DNA from: an uncultured Eubacteriales bacterium
GTDB lineage: Bacteria > Bacillota > Clostridia > Oscillospirales > Acutalibacteraceae
Length of the DNA: 35,995 nt
Direction: 5' to 3'
Assembly: GCA_934466515.1 (NCBI GenBank)
Contig: CAKSLH010000007.1
Span: 1 to 35,995 of the forward strand
Shown in pieces: positions 29,408 to 35,995 of this stretch (its first letter is position 1; each line of letters begins with the position of its first letter). The translations under genes and the position numbers were made by a program. The notes under the pieces are model-generated. The model was not told the DNA's origin and ran no database searches. It was given only the letters and a program-made list of their open reading frames with translations.

Positions 29408-30328
29408 TTATTTGATATTTGCGGCTTTTAGTTCAGTTTTCGGCACTATGAATTTAACCGCGTTATGAATGTTTGAAATGCTCAGCGGATCGCTGCCCTC
29501 GGCATATTCGCCGTCAAGCGTCCAGTTTACATGCTCGCCCTGCGTAACCGTAAGATTACTTGTGTGGAAAAACTCAATTCCGTTTTTAGTTAAATCTTTT
29601 CTTAAAATTCCGTCGATAATATTCTGGAATTCGATTATATTTTTGGGCTTTCTTATAAGCAGTACCTCAAAAAGCCCGTCGTTAAGCTTAACAACCGCTT
29701 CGTCAAACTTAACTATTCCGCCTACCGACATAGAGTTTGAAACAGCGCCGAAAAGGAAATCCCCCTCGGTCTTTTCATCGTCATGCTCAAAGCAAAGATG
29801 AATAGGCTTAATATTTCCGAGACTTTTTATCCCCTCAAAGAAATATGCCGCCTGACCGAGAACATTTTTTATCTCCTGAGGCGCAGAATAGGAAGCCTCG
29901 GTAAAAGCGCCGAACGATGCGGTGTATGAAAAGTATTTTTCGCCGAATTTTCCTATGTCAAGCTCAATTACCGAGCCGGTAACTATATCCTTAGCGGCGG
30001 TTTTTATATCTCTTGAAATTCCGAGCCCCGAGGACCATTCGTTGAGCGTTCCGGACGGGATATATCCGAGCTTGGCATCGGTGCCGGAGTGCATGAGTCC
30101 GGTTATGACCTCGTTTAAGGTTCCGTCTCCTCCGCAGACGACTACTGTATCAAAATCACCGGTTTTAAGCTTTTCTGCTTTTTTTGTTGCGTCCGCGCGT
30201 TCCTTTGTAGGATAAACGCTTACATGGTAGCCTGCCGATGAAAAGATTTCCGAAATATCAAGTAATTCGGTGCGCATTTTTGCTTTGCCCGATTTCGGAT
30301 TAACTATAATAAGCATTTCTTTACTCAT
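29408..30328 (-). CDS. Diacylglycerol/lipid kinase (DagK/YegS family)
   Basis: A soluble or peripheral lipid kinase of 306 residues. In Gram-positives such enzymes phosphorylate diacylglycerol released by lipoteichoic acid or phospholipid turnover. Motifs: IIVNPKSGKAK at the N-terminus, VVVCGGDGTLNEVITGL (GGDGT nucleotide loop), YIPSGTLNEWSSGLGI (usual form P-x-GTxNDxA), and DIGKFGEKYFSYTASFGAFTE (substrate region). The Asp-to-Glu change in the GTLNEW motif is mild but unusual. The C-terminal beta-sandwich contains WTLDGEYAEGSDPLSI, as in YegS. It lies between tsaD (16 bases) and mreB (21 bases). Confidence 0.9.
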   Translation of the reverse strand: MSKEMLIIVNPKSGKAKMRTELLDISEIFSSAGYHVSVYPTKERADATKKAEKLKTGDFDTVVVCGGDGTLNEVITGLMHSGTDAKLGYIPSGTLNEWSSGLGISRDIKTAAKDIVTGSVIELDIGKFGEKYFSYTASFGAFTEASYSAPQEIKNVLGQAAYFFEGIKSLGNIKPIHLCFEHDDEKTEGDFLFGAVSNSMSVGGIVKFDEAVVKLNDGLFEVLLIRKPKNIIEFQNIIDGILRKDLTKNGIEFFHTSNLTVTQGEHVNWTLDGEYAEGSDPLSISNIHNAVKFIVPKTELKAANIK

Positions 30329-30344
30329 AGAAAAAACCTCTTTT

Positions 30345-31349
30345 TTATCTGTAATCTATAGGAAGCGTTGCCGCCGCGTTTAAGTCAAGCGAGGCAATGT
30401 TTCCGCTTTCATATTCATAAAATGCCTGAACTCCCACCATTGCCGCATTGTCTCCGCAGTATTTAAGCTCGGGAAAATAAAGCTTTATGCCTTCTTCTCT
30501 GCATTTTTTAAGCATTCTTTCTCTTAGCTCGCTGTTTGCGCTTACTCCGCCTGCGATAACAACCGTTTTTGCGTTTTCTTCCCTCACGGCGCTCATGGTT
30601 TTGTCGATAAGTATATCGCAAACCTTTTGCCTTACCGTCGCCGCAAGCACGGGAACATCTATTTCTTCATTCTTCTGAGCGGCGTTGTGAGTAATATTCA
30701 CTATTGCGGTTTTAAGTCCCGAAAAGCTGAAATCGAATTTGTTTTCCGTTTTCGGATAGGGAAGTGGATATTTTTTTGTGTCCGCTTCTGTCGCAATCTT
30801 ATCAATATTGACTCCTCCCGGGTAGCTCAGTCCCATGCACCGTGCCGCCTTGTCAAGGCATTCGCCTGCTGCGTCGTCCATAGTTTTGCCTATCGGCTTA
30901 AAAACCGTGTAGTCCTCAACCTTTGTAAGCAATGTGTTTCCGCCCGAAACCGTAAGACATAAAAAAGGCGGCTTTAAATCCTCGTTTGTTATGTAATTCG
31001 CCGCTATGTGCGACCTTAAATGGTGAACGGGGATAAGCGGAATTCCGAGCGTGTAGCTTAGTCCTTTTGCAAAATTTACTCCGACTAAAAGCGCTCCGAT
31101 TAGCCCCGGGGCAAAGGTGACCGCCACGGCGTCTAAATCCTTATATTCAATTTCCGCTTTTTTAATCGCGGCTCTGCATACCGCGCTTATGTTTTCTGTA
31201 TGCCTCCTTGAGGCAATTTCGGGGACAACTCCGCCGTAAATCTTATGCTCTTCAATCTGTGTGGAGACAATATTTGAAAGTACCTTTCTGCCGTCGGTTA
31301 CAGCAACCGAGGTTTCGTCGCAGGACGATTCAATACTAAGTATCAACAT
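30345..31349 (-). CDS. tsaD: tRNA threonylcarbamoyladenosine synthase subunit TsaD
   Basis: Transfers threonylcarbamoyl to A37 of tRNAs that read ANN codons, acting with TsaB and TsaE. The 334 residues include ILSIESSCDETSVAV (ASKHA phosphate loop), EIASRRHTENI (metal-binding His in the H-x3-H region) and VHHLRSHIAANY, then GGNTLL, GECLDKAARCMGLSYPGG and VVIAGGVSANSELRERM. All are canonical. Its ATG overlaps the stop of the phosphatase-acetyltransferase gene by one base. RimI, normally a neighbour of TsaD, is here the C-terminal half of that upstream fusion. tsaB and tsaE are not in the window. Confidence 0.96.
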   Translation of the reverse strand: MLILSIESSCDETSVAVTDGRKVLSNIVSTQIEEHKIYGGVVPEIASRRHTENISAVCRAAIKKAEIEYKDLDAVAVTFAPGLIGALLVGVNFAKGLSYTLGIPLIPVHHLRSHIAANYITNEDLKPPFLCLTVSGGNTLLTKVEDYTVFKPIGKTMDDAAGECLDKAARCMGLSYPGGVNIDKIATEADTKKYPLPYPKTENKFDFSFSGLKTAIVNITHNAAQKNEEIDVPVLAATVRQKVCDILIDKTMSAVREENAKTVVIAGGVSANSELRERMLKKCREEGIKLYFPELKYCGDNAAMVGVQAFYEYESGNIASLDLNAAATLPIDYR

Positions 31350-32197
31350 TAAATTTTAAACCTTCTTGTCATTATCAGTGCGTCTTCCTTAGGGTCCTCA
31401 TAAAAATCTTTGCGGATTCCCTCAATTTTGAATTTTAACCTTTCGTATAGCCTTACGGCGTCGTCGTTGGATTTTCTTACCTCAAGCGATAAAAAATCCA
31501 TATCCTCATCGAAAGCCGCGGAAACAGCCCTGTTTAAAAGCAGGGTTGCCGCGTTTTTGTGTCGGTATTCTTTTTTTACTGCAAGTGTCAGCACATATCC
31601 CTCGCCGCATATAAAGCTTAAGCCTATGTGACCTATAGTTTTGCCGCTTTCCTTTGCGAGGAAAAAAAGACCTGAATGCTCAAGCGTTTCTCTTACGGAC
31701 TGCGCTTTCCAGAAATGGGTGAAAATCTCGCTTTCTGTTTCTTCGATATCCTTCGCGTCCTTTTCGGAAGCGCTTTCGATTTTAACAGAGGTAAAAAAAC
31801 CTGAATAAACAAGAGCGTCAATTTCTCTTAAAATATCTTTTGCACACTCATTATAAACCTCTTGTTCTTGCCCATAGGGGTCGCAAATTCCGTTTCCCAA
31901 AACCGAAATTTTGCTTTTATCAGCCCCAAGACTTAATAAAAAATCGGCATGGTTTTTTGAAAGACAGATTATCTTATCTGCGCTTAAATCCTCTTTTGTA
32001 AATTGTCTTGATATATGTGAGGAAATGTCTATACCGAATTTAAGGCAAGCCTTTACCGATTTTTCGCTTACCCTTTCTCCGCTTGCCATAAGACCTCGGC
32101 TTTCGGCATTTATGCCGAAAAGCCTTTTTGCATTTAAAAATCCTTCCGCTATGGGCGAACGGCATGTGTTGCCTGTGCATACAAATATAACTTTCAT
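31349..32197 (-). CDS. Fusion: low-molecular-weight (arginine) phosphatase + RimI-like acetyltransferase
   Basis: A 282-residue two-domain protein. Residues 1 to about 133 form an LMW phosphatase: P-loop CTGNTCRSP (Cys7, Arg13) and the general acid Asp in CDPYGQ. Thr11, where tyrosine phosphatases have Ile, is the residue linked to phosphoarginine specificity in Bacillus YwlE. From about residue 138, a GNAT domain (GHIGLSFICGEGYVLTLAVKKEYRHKNAATLLL, LEVRKSNDDAVRLYERLKF, RKDFYEDPKEDALIM) follows the pattern of RimI, the acetylase of ribosomal protein S18 N-termini. The acetyl-CoA loop RHKNAA departs from R-x-x-G-x-G/A. It overlaps tsaD by one base and starts six bases after polA. Confidence 0.9.
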   Translation of the reverse strand: MKVIFVCTGNTCRSPIAEGFLNAKRLFGINAESRGLMASGERVSEKSVKACLKFGIDISSHISRQFTKEDLSADKIICLSKNHADFLLSLGADKSKISVLGNGICDPYGQEQEVYNECAKDILREIDALVYSGFFTSVKIESASEKDAKDIEETESEIFTHFWKAQSVRETLEHSGLFFLAKESGKTIGHIGLSFICGEGYVLTLAVKKEYRHKNAATLLLNRAVSAAFDEDMDFLSLEVRKSNDDAVRLYERLKFKIEGIRKDFYEDPKEDALIMTRRFKI

Positions 32198-32203
32198 TAT
32201 AGC

Positions 32204-34720
32204 TTATCCTTTTGCTTCAAGCCAGTTTTTGCCGCAGTGTGCCTCGCTCAGAAGCCTCACCTTAAGCGAAGCCGCATTTTCCATTTCCGTTTCGAGAATT
32301 TCACAGACCTCTTTTGCCTTTTCCTCGGGTGCTTCGACAATAAGCTCATCGTGAACCTGAAGAATAAGCTTTGCTTCGGGAATTTCTTTTTTGAGCTTTT
32401 CGCTGACCCTTATCATTGCAATTTTTATAATGTCCGCTGCTGTTCCCTGAATGGGAGCGTTTCTCGCGACCCTCTCGCCGAAAGCCTTAATGTTTCTGTT
32501 TGACGCCGAAAGCTCGGGAAGATATCTGCGCCTGCCGAAAGCGGTGGTTACATATCCGTTTTCCTTAGCGTCCTTTATCGCGTTTTCCATGTATGCGGCG
32601 ACGCCCTTATAGGTTTCAAGATAATTTTTGATATATCTGTCCGCCTCGGCTCTCGTAACGCCGATATCCTTAGAAAGCGAAAATGCGCCTATCCCGTAAA
32701 CAATTCCGAAATTGACTGCCTTTGCTCTGCTCCTCATTATCGGAAGCACCATGCTTTTCGGAATATTGAAAACCTCCGAGGCGGTTGCGGTGTGGATATC
32801 CTCGCCCGAATTGAAGGCTTCTATCATTGCCTTGTCGTCCGCCATAGAGGCGAGAACTCTCAGCTCTATCTGAGAATAGTCCGCGTCGCAAAGCACAAAT
32901 CCGTCCTTTGCGATAAAGAATTTTCTAAGCTTCCTGCCCTCATCCGTTCTTACGGGAATGTTCTGCAGATTTGGCTCTAATGAGCTTATTCTGCCGGTTC
33001 TCGCCTCGGTCTGGTTAAATGTCGTGTGAATTCTTCCGTCCTCGGCGATTGCGTTTAAAAGCCCGTCGCAGTAGGTCGATTTAAGCTTTGCAAGCTGTCT
33101 GTATTTTAAAATTTTCTTAACTATCGGGTAGTCATACTGTAAGCCTTCAAGCACCTCTGCCCCCGTGCTGAAGCCGCTTTTGGTCTTTTTCTTTGCGGGA
33201 AGCATAAGCTTGCCGAATAAAACCTCGCCTAATTGCTTCGGGGAATTGATGTTGAATTCAATTCCCGCAAGCGAGTAAATTTCCTTTTGAAGCTCGTTTA
33301 TCCTTAAAAGTAGTTCTTCTCCCTCAATTTTAAGGCCCTTTTTGTCTACAAGAAAGCCTTCGCTTTCCATTTGCGACAGCACCCTTGAAAGCGGAATTTC
33401 AATTTCTCTTAAAAGCTTTAATTCTCCGCTTTTTTCAAGCTCTTCTTTAAAATGGGAGCAAACTGCGTCAAGCCGAGCGGCATTTGTCAGTTCGTCCGAG
33501 CTTAATTCAATTTTGTCCGCACCGCAAAGCTCGCATAAATGAGAAAATGAATAATCGTTTGACGACGGGTTGCTTAAATACGCTCCGAGCATTGCGTCGA
33601 ATTCTATCGCTTTAGCTTCGGGATATTTTTTATAAATTCCCTTAGAGTTATAAACCTGCTTTTTAATTTTTTCGGATTTTATTATTTTTTCGGCGGTCTC
33701 GCTGTCAACGGCACAAACCCTGCCTTTAAAGCAAACCGCGGATTTTTCTTCAAAAATCAGGCTGATTTCTTCGTTTTCAAGCTCTTTTAAATCAATTTTA
33801 TCCTCTTTGTAGGAAGTCTCCGCTTTTTTTACGGTTTCCTTTTTTGCATTAGGCTTTATTCCCATTTTATCCATAAGCGAGAAAAATTCAAGCTCGGTCA
33901 TCAAAGCGCTTAAAGCCTCTTTGTCCGCCTCAGCCTTTTTATAATGCTCAAAATCGGTGTCAATAGGAGCCTCTGTCGAAATCGTTCCTAAGAAAAGGCT
34001 TAAATATGCGCTTTCCTTGCCGCTTTCAAGCTTTGCTTTAACACTCGGCTTTATTTCAAGCTCGTTTAAATTTTCATAAATATAATCAATTGAATGATAT
34101 TTTGAAATAAGGTCTGTAGCGGTCTTTTCGCCTATTCCGGCAACTCCCTTTATGTTGTCGGAGCTGTCTCCCATAAGCGCCTTTAGTTGAATCATTTCTT
34201 TCGGGGTCACTCCGTATTTTTCTTCCACCGCTTCGGGTGTAAAATCCGTGACCTCGGTTTTGCCCATGCGGGTGGTTGCAAGCAAAACATGCGTTTTGTC
34301 GGAGACTAACTGCAAGGAATCGCGGTCGCCTGTTGCTATAACGCATTCGTTCCCGTTTTTAACCGCCGACGCCGCAAGCGTGCCTAAAATATCGTCCGCC
34401 TCAAAGCCCTCGCATTCAATGCAGGAAAATCCCGCAAATTTAAGCCAGTCCTTGATAACGGGAAACTGCTCCTTAAGCTCTTCGGGCATAGCATGGCGGC
34501 CTGCCTTGTATTCGGCATATTTTTTGTGCCTGAAGGTAGGCGCTTTGAGGTCGAATGCCACGGCGACCCCGTCTGGAGAGACAGTGTCTAAAAGCTTGTT
34601 TAAAATATTTATAAAACCGTAAACGGCGTTTGTAAACCTTCCGTCCTTGGTTGAAAGAAGTTTTATTCCGTAAAAAGCGCGGTTTATAAGACTGTTTCCG
34701 TCAATTGCCAAAAGCTTCAA
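32204..34720 (-). CDS. polA: DNA polymerase I
   Basis: Repair and Okazaki-fragment polymerase of 838 residues, from a TTG start with AGGAG eight bases upstream. The N-terminal 5' nuclease (1 to about 290) has IDGNSLINRAFYG, FEADDILGTLA and KALMGDSSDNIKGVAGIGEKTA. The middle region (about 300-440) is shortened and lacks the DxE and other acidic residues of a 3'-5' exonuclease, so no proofreading is expected. The polymerase domain has motif A CDADYSQIELRVLA, motif B RSRAKAVNFGIVYGIGAFSL and motif C LQVHDELIVEAP. It is first in the long minus-strand gene run, behind a promoter at 34771-34799. Confidence 0.96.
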   Translation of the reverse strand: MKLLAIDGNSLINRAFYGIKLLSTKDGRFTNAVYGFINILNKLLDTVSPDGVAVAFDLKAPTFRHKKYAEYKAGRHAMPEELKEQFPVIKDWLKFAGFSCIECEGFEADDILGTLAASAVKNGNECVIATGDRDSLQLVSDKTHVLLATTRMGKTEVTDFTPEAVEEKYGVTPKEMIQLKALMGDSSDNIKGVAGIGEKTATDLISKYHSIDYIYENLNELEIKPSVKAKLESGKESAYLSLFLGTISTEAPIDTDFEHYKKAEADKEALSALMTELEFFSLMDKMGIKPNAKKETVKKAETSYKEDKIDLKELENEEISLIFEEKSAVCFKGRVCAVDSETAEKIIKSEKIKKQVYNSKGIYKKYPEAKAIEFDAMLGAYLSNPSSNDYSFSHLCELCGADKIELSSDELTNAARLDAVCSHFKEELEKSGELKLLREIEIPLSRVLSQMESEGFLVDKKGLKIEGEELLLRINELQKEIYSLAGIEFNINSPKQLGEVLFGKLMLPAKKKTKSGFSTGAEVLEGLQYDYPIVKKILKYRQLAKLKSTYCDGLLNAIAEDGRIHTTFNQTEARTGRISSLEPNLQNIPVRTDEGRKLRKFFIAKDGFVLCDADYSQIELRVLASMADDKAMIEAFNSGEDIHTATASEVFNIPKSMVLPIMRSRAKAVNFGIVYGIGAFSLSKDIGVTRAEADRYIKNYLETYKGVAAYMENAIKDAKENGYVTTAFGRRRYLPELSASNRNIKAFGERVARNAPIQGTAADIIKIAMIRVSEKLKKEIPEAKLILQVHDELIVEAPEEKAKEVCEILETEMENAASLKVRLLSEAHCGKNWLEAKG

Positions 34721-34770
34721 AATAGCAACTCCTAATTTATAAAACTTATATAATAAAAATTATATATATA

Positions 34771-34799
34771 ATATTACCACTAATTTATCGTTTTGTCAC
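34771..34799 (-). promoter_or_regulatory. Candidate promoter of polA and the following gene run
   Basis: On the minus strand GTGACA (34794-34799), 17 bases, TAATAT (34771-34776), in AT-rich DNA (34735-34775). It is back to back with the kinase promoter. The leader before polA would be about 45 bases. Confidence 0.6.
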
Positions 34800-34815
34800 T
34801 ATTAAATTTTTAAAT

Positions 34816-34844
34816 TTGACATATAATCGGCATTGGGTTATAAT
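34816..34844 (+). promoter_or_regulatory. Fully consensus promoter of the kinase gene
   Basis: TTGACA (34816-34821), 17-base spacer, TATAAT (34839-34844). The start codon lies 35 bases after the -10. Confidence 0.9.
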
Positions 34845-34879
34845 CAAAGCGCTTAAGACTTAATGAAAAGGGGATTTTT

Positions 34880-35596
34880 GTGACACAAGACGAATATTTA
34901 TCTCGGATTTTTTCGGTATACGATGTTGTAAAAATCCTTTCAAAAAAAGAGGACCGAAGGGTGCTTAGGATAAGACATAAAGAATTTAAAAAAGACCTTG
35001 TTCTGCGCTGTTATGATAAGCCTGCCGAGGCTTATCAGCGGTTAAAAGGTCTTGTTAATAAAAATATTCCGACGGTCTTTGAAGCACTTATTTTTGAAGA
35101 CGGACAGGTAGTCTTAGAAGAGTTTATTGACGGGTTGACGGCAGCCGAGGTTTTAGAGCAGAATAATTATACCCTTCGCGGCGCGAAAACAGTATTAAAG
35201 GGCGTTTGCAACGCGCTTCTTACTCTAAGGGATTTAAACATAGTCCACCGCGATATTAAGCCCGAAAATATTATGATTGATAAAAGCGGAAATCCGAAGC
35301 TGATTGATTTTGACGCTTCGAGAATTTATAATTCAAACAGCAGTGCCGACACCACGGTTTTAGGGACTATAGGCTATGCTCCTCCCGAGCAGTACGGAAT
35401 TTCGCAGAGCGACGAAAAAAGCGATATTTATGCGCTCGGAGTACTTTTGAATGTTATGCTTACGGGCGCTCACCCGAGTAAAACTCTGGCTAAGGGCAGG
35501 GCAGGCAGAATAGTGCTTAAATGCACACAGATAGACCCCGAGAGCAGATATAAATCCATCGAAGAACTTATAAGAAGCCTTATGCTTCCTTTTTAA
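34880..35596 (+). CDS. Small soluble Ser/Thr protein kinase-like protein
   Basis: A 238-residue Hanks-type kinase domain with no transmembrane helix and no PASTA repeats. GTG start with AAAAGGGGA upstream. Catalytic loop HRDIKPENIMID and metal motif DFDAS (DFG variant) are present, then TTVLGTIGYAPPEQYG (APE-like) and KSDIYALGVLLNVMLTG. Two features are atypical: no glycine-rich loop is evident, and the VAIK-type strand reads DLVLRCYD, with Arg (CGC codon) where Lys is expected. It may be weakly active or a pseudokinase; a family of such short kinases occurs in Clostridia. It stands alone behind a very strong promoter. Confidence 0.88.
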   Translation: MTQDEYLSRIFSVYDVVKILSKKEDRRVLRIRHKEFKKDLVLRCYDKPAEAYQRLKGLVNKNIPTVFEALIFEDGQVVLEEFIDGLTAAEVLEQNNYTLRGAKTVLKGVCNALLTLRDLNIVHRDIKPENIMIDKSGNPKLIDFDASRIYNSNSSADTTVLGTIGYAPPEQYGISQSDEKSDIYALGVLLNVMLTGAHPSKTLAKGRAGRIVLKCTQIDPESRYKSIEELIRSLMLPF

Positions 35597-35608
35597 ATTA
35601 AAAAATTA

Positions 35609-35646
35609 ACCTTTCCTGACATTTAAGCTTAAATGTCAGGAAAGGT
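35609..35646. terminator. Long palindromic terminator
   Basis: A perfect 38-base palindrome: 17-base arms starting ACCTTTCCTGACATTTA, with the centre AGCT. It lies 12 bases after the kinase stop and five before the stop of the convergent right-edge gene. The minus-strand side is followed by TAATTTTTTAATT, the better tail. Confidence 0.85.
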
Positions 35647-35650
35647 ATCT

Positions 35651-35995
35651 TTAATAATATAGCCTTGCAAACGTTTCAAAATCGTCGTGTACTTCTAAAA
35701 AATAAGGGTATATAAATTCGCCTTTATCATCAAAAATCATTAGCAGTTTTAGCACATCTACATCTTTGGCAGCAAGATATTTTGAGTGCGGATTGCTGCG
35801 AATATCTCCGTGAACTGTAATTAAGTATGATGTCGAAAGGCAATTGGAAAATCCACTTTTGCGTGCTGTGTCTATTAAAGGACCAAGGGAAGGATAAACA
35901 TCTCTATATGCTTCATACGTTTATTGATGTGTGATAAAGAAGCAATAGAAGTGTAAAAAATTTTGCCGTTCCTATCCGGCACTTGCGCATTGTGT
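35651..35995 (-). pseudogene. Partial, frameshifted gene of unknown function at the right edge
   Basis: On the minus strand one frame runs from 35920 to the stop at 35651 with 89 protein-like codons and no start (TYEAYRDVYPSLGPLID ... TVHGDIRSNPHSKYLAAKD ... FIYPYFLEVHDDFETFARLYY). Just upstream it hits TAA (35921-35923). A second frame continues from there to the window edge without a stop (HNAQVPDRNGKIFYTSIASLSHINK). Joining the two needs one extra base near 35920, within an AAA run. The product is not recognised. It may be a real frameshift mutation or a sequencing/assembly error; the gene extends beyond the window. Confidence 0.5.

Noticed and set aside
32204..34720. Missing proofreading residues in PolA as a defect
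   Set aside because: Many Gram-positive DNA polymerase I enzymes lack an active 3'-5' exonuclease, so this is ordinary for the group.

Overview
The window looks like a chromosomal piece of a Gram-positive anaerobe of the class Clostridia, probably an Oscillospiraceae/Ruminococcaceae-type gut bacterium. Reasons: a glgC-glgD pair, a ribosomal-processing protease Prp next to an L27 with a cleavable N-terminus, Mini-RNase III, single-chain GlyRS, an EndoA-type MazF, mreBCD-mrdA-minD-mgsA gene order, strong Shine-Dalgarno sites with occasional TTG/GTG starts, moderate-to-low GC, and no outer-membrane genes. Most of it is housekeeping DNA; small accessory islands sit between the operons.

Layout. 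1-4.7 kb (+): glycogen operon, end of glgB, then glgC, glgD, glgA and uppP. 4.7-6.7 kb: mazF, an SDR oxidoreductase and a small membrane protein on the minus strand, divergent from an XRE regulator. 6.7-9.8 kb (+): rplU (with a structured leader), prp, rpmA, a zinc-ribbon/DUF2007 protein, obgE and mrnC. 9.8-10.3 kb: two copies of a structured non-coding repeat. 10.3-11.1 kb: a second XRE/membrane-protein divergent pair, with palindromic operators inside a consensus promoter. 11.2-11.8 kb (-): two small proteins of unknown function. 11.9-16.6 kb (+): glyQS, a Na/Pi cotransporter and a cell-wall amidase. 16.7-17.5 kb (-): a toxin/immunity-like pair. 17.6-20.6 kb (-): tRNA-Arg(CCG), galE and an AGCS symporter behind a glycine riboswitch. 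20.6-34.7 kb (-): one near-continuous run of twelve genes, read polA, LMW phosphatase-RimI fusion, tsaD, lipid kinase, mreB, mreC, mreD, mrdA, minD-like, mgsA, hisS, aspS. 34.8-35.6 kb (+): a small Ser/Thr kinase. The right edge holds a partial, frameshifted minus-strand gene.

How the parts work together. GlgC/D make ADP-glucose, GlgA polymerises it and GlgB branches the chain. UppP recycles the undecaprenyl carrier for wall synthesis, and MreBCD with PBP2 direct lateral wall growth. The amidase remodels peptidoglycan. RplU-Prp-RpmA couple L27 maturation to ribosome assembly, with ObgE and Mini-III also acting on the 50S subunit or 23S rRNA.

The items most worth a second look are: two loci with the same design (XRE repressor divergent from a small membrane protein, shared operator half-site in the promoter spacer); a methylglyoxal synthase lacking two key catalytic residues; a predicted protein-arginine phosphatase fused to a RimI-like acetyltransferase beside tsaD; a MinD-like ATPase without MinC, MinE or a membrane-targeting tail; a kinase with Arg at the usual catalytic-lysine position; and a frameshifted gene at the right edge. 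All family assignments were made by eye, without database searches.
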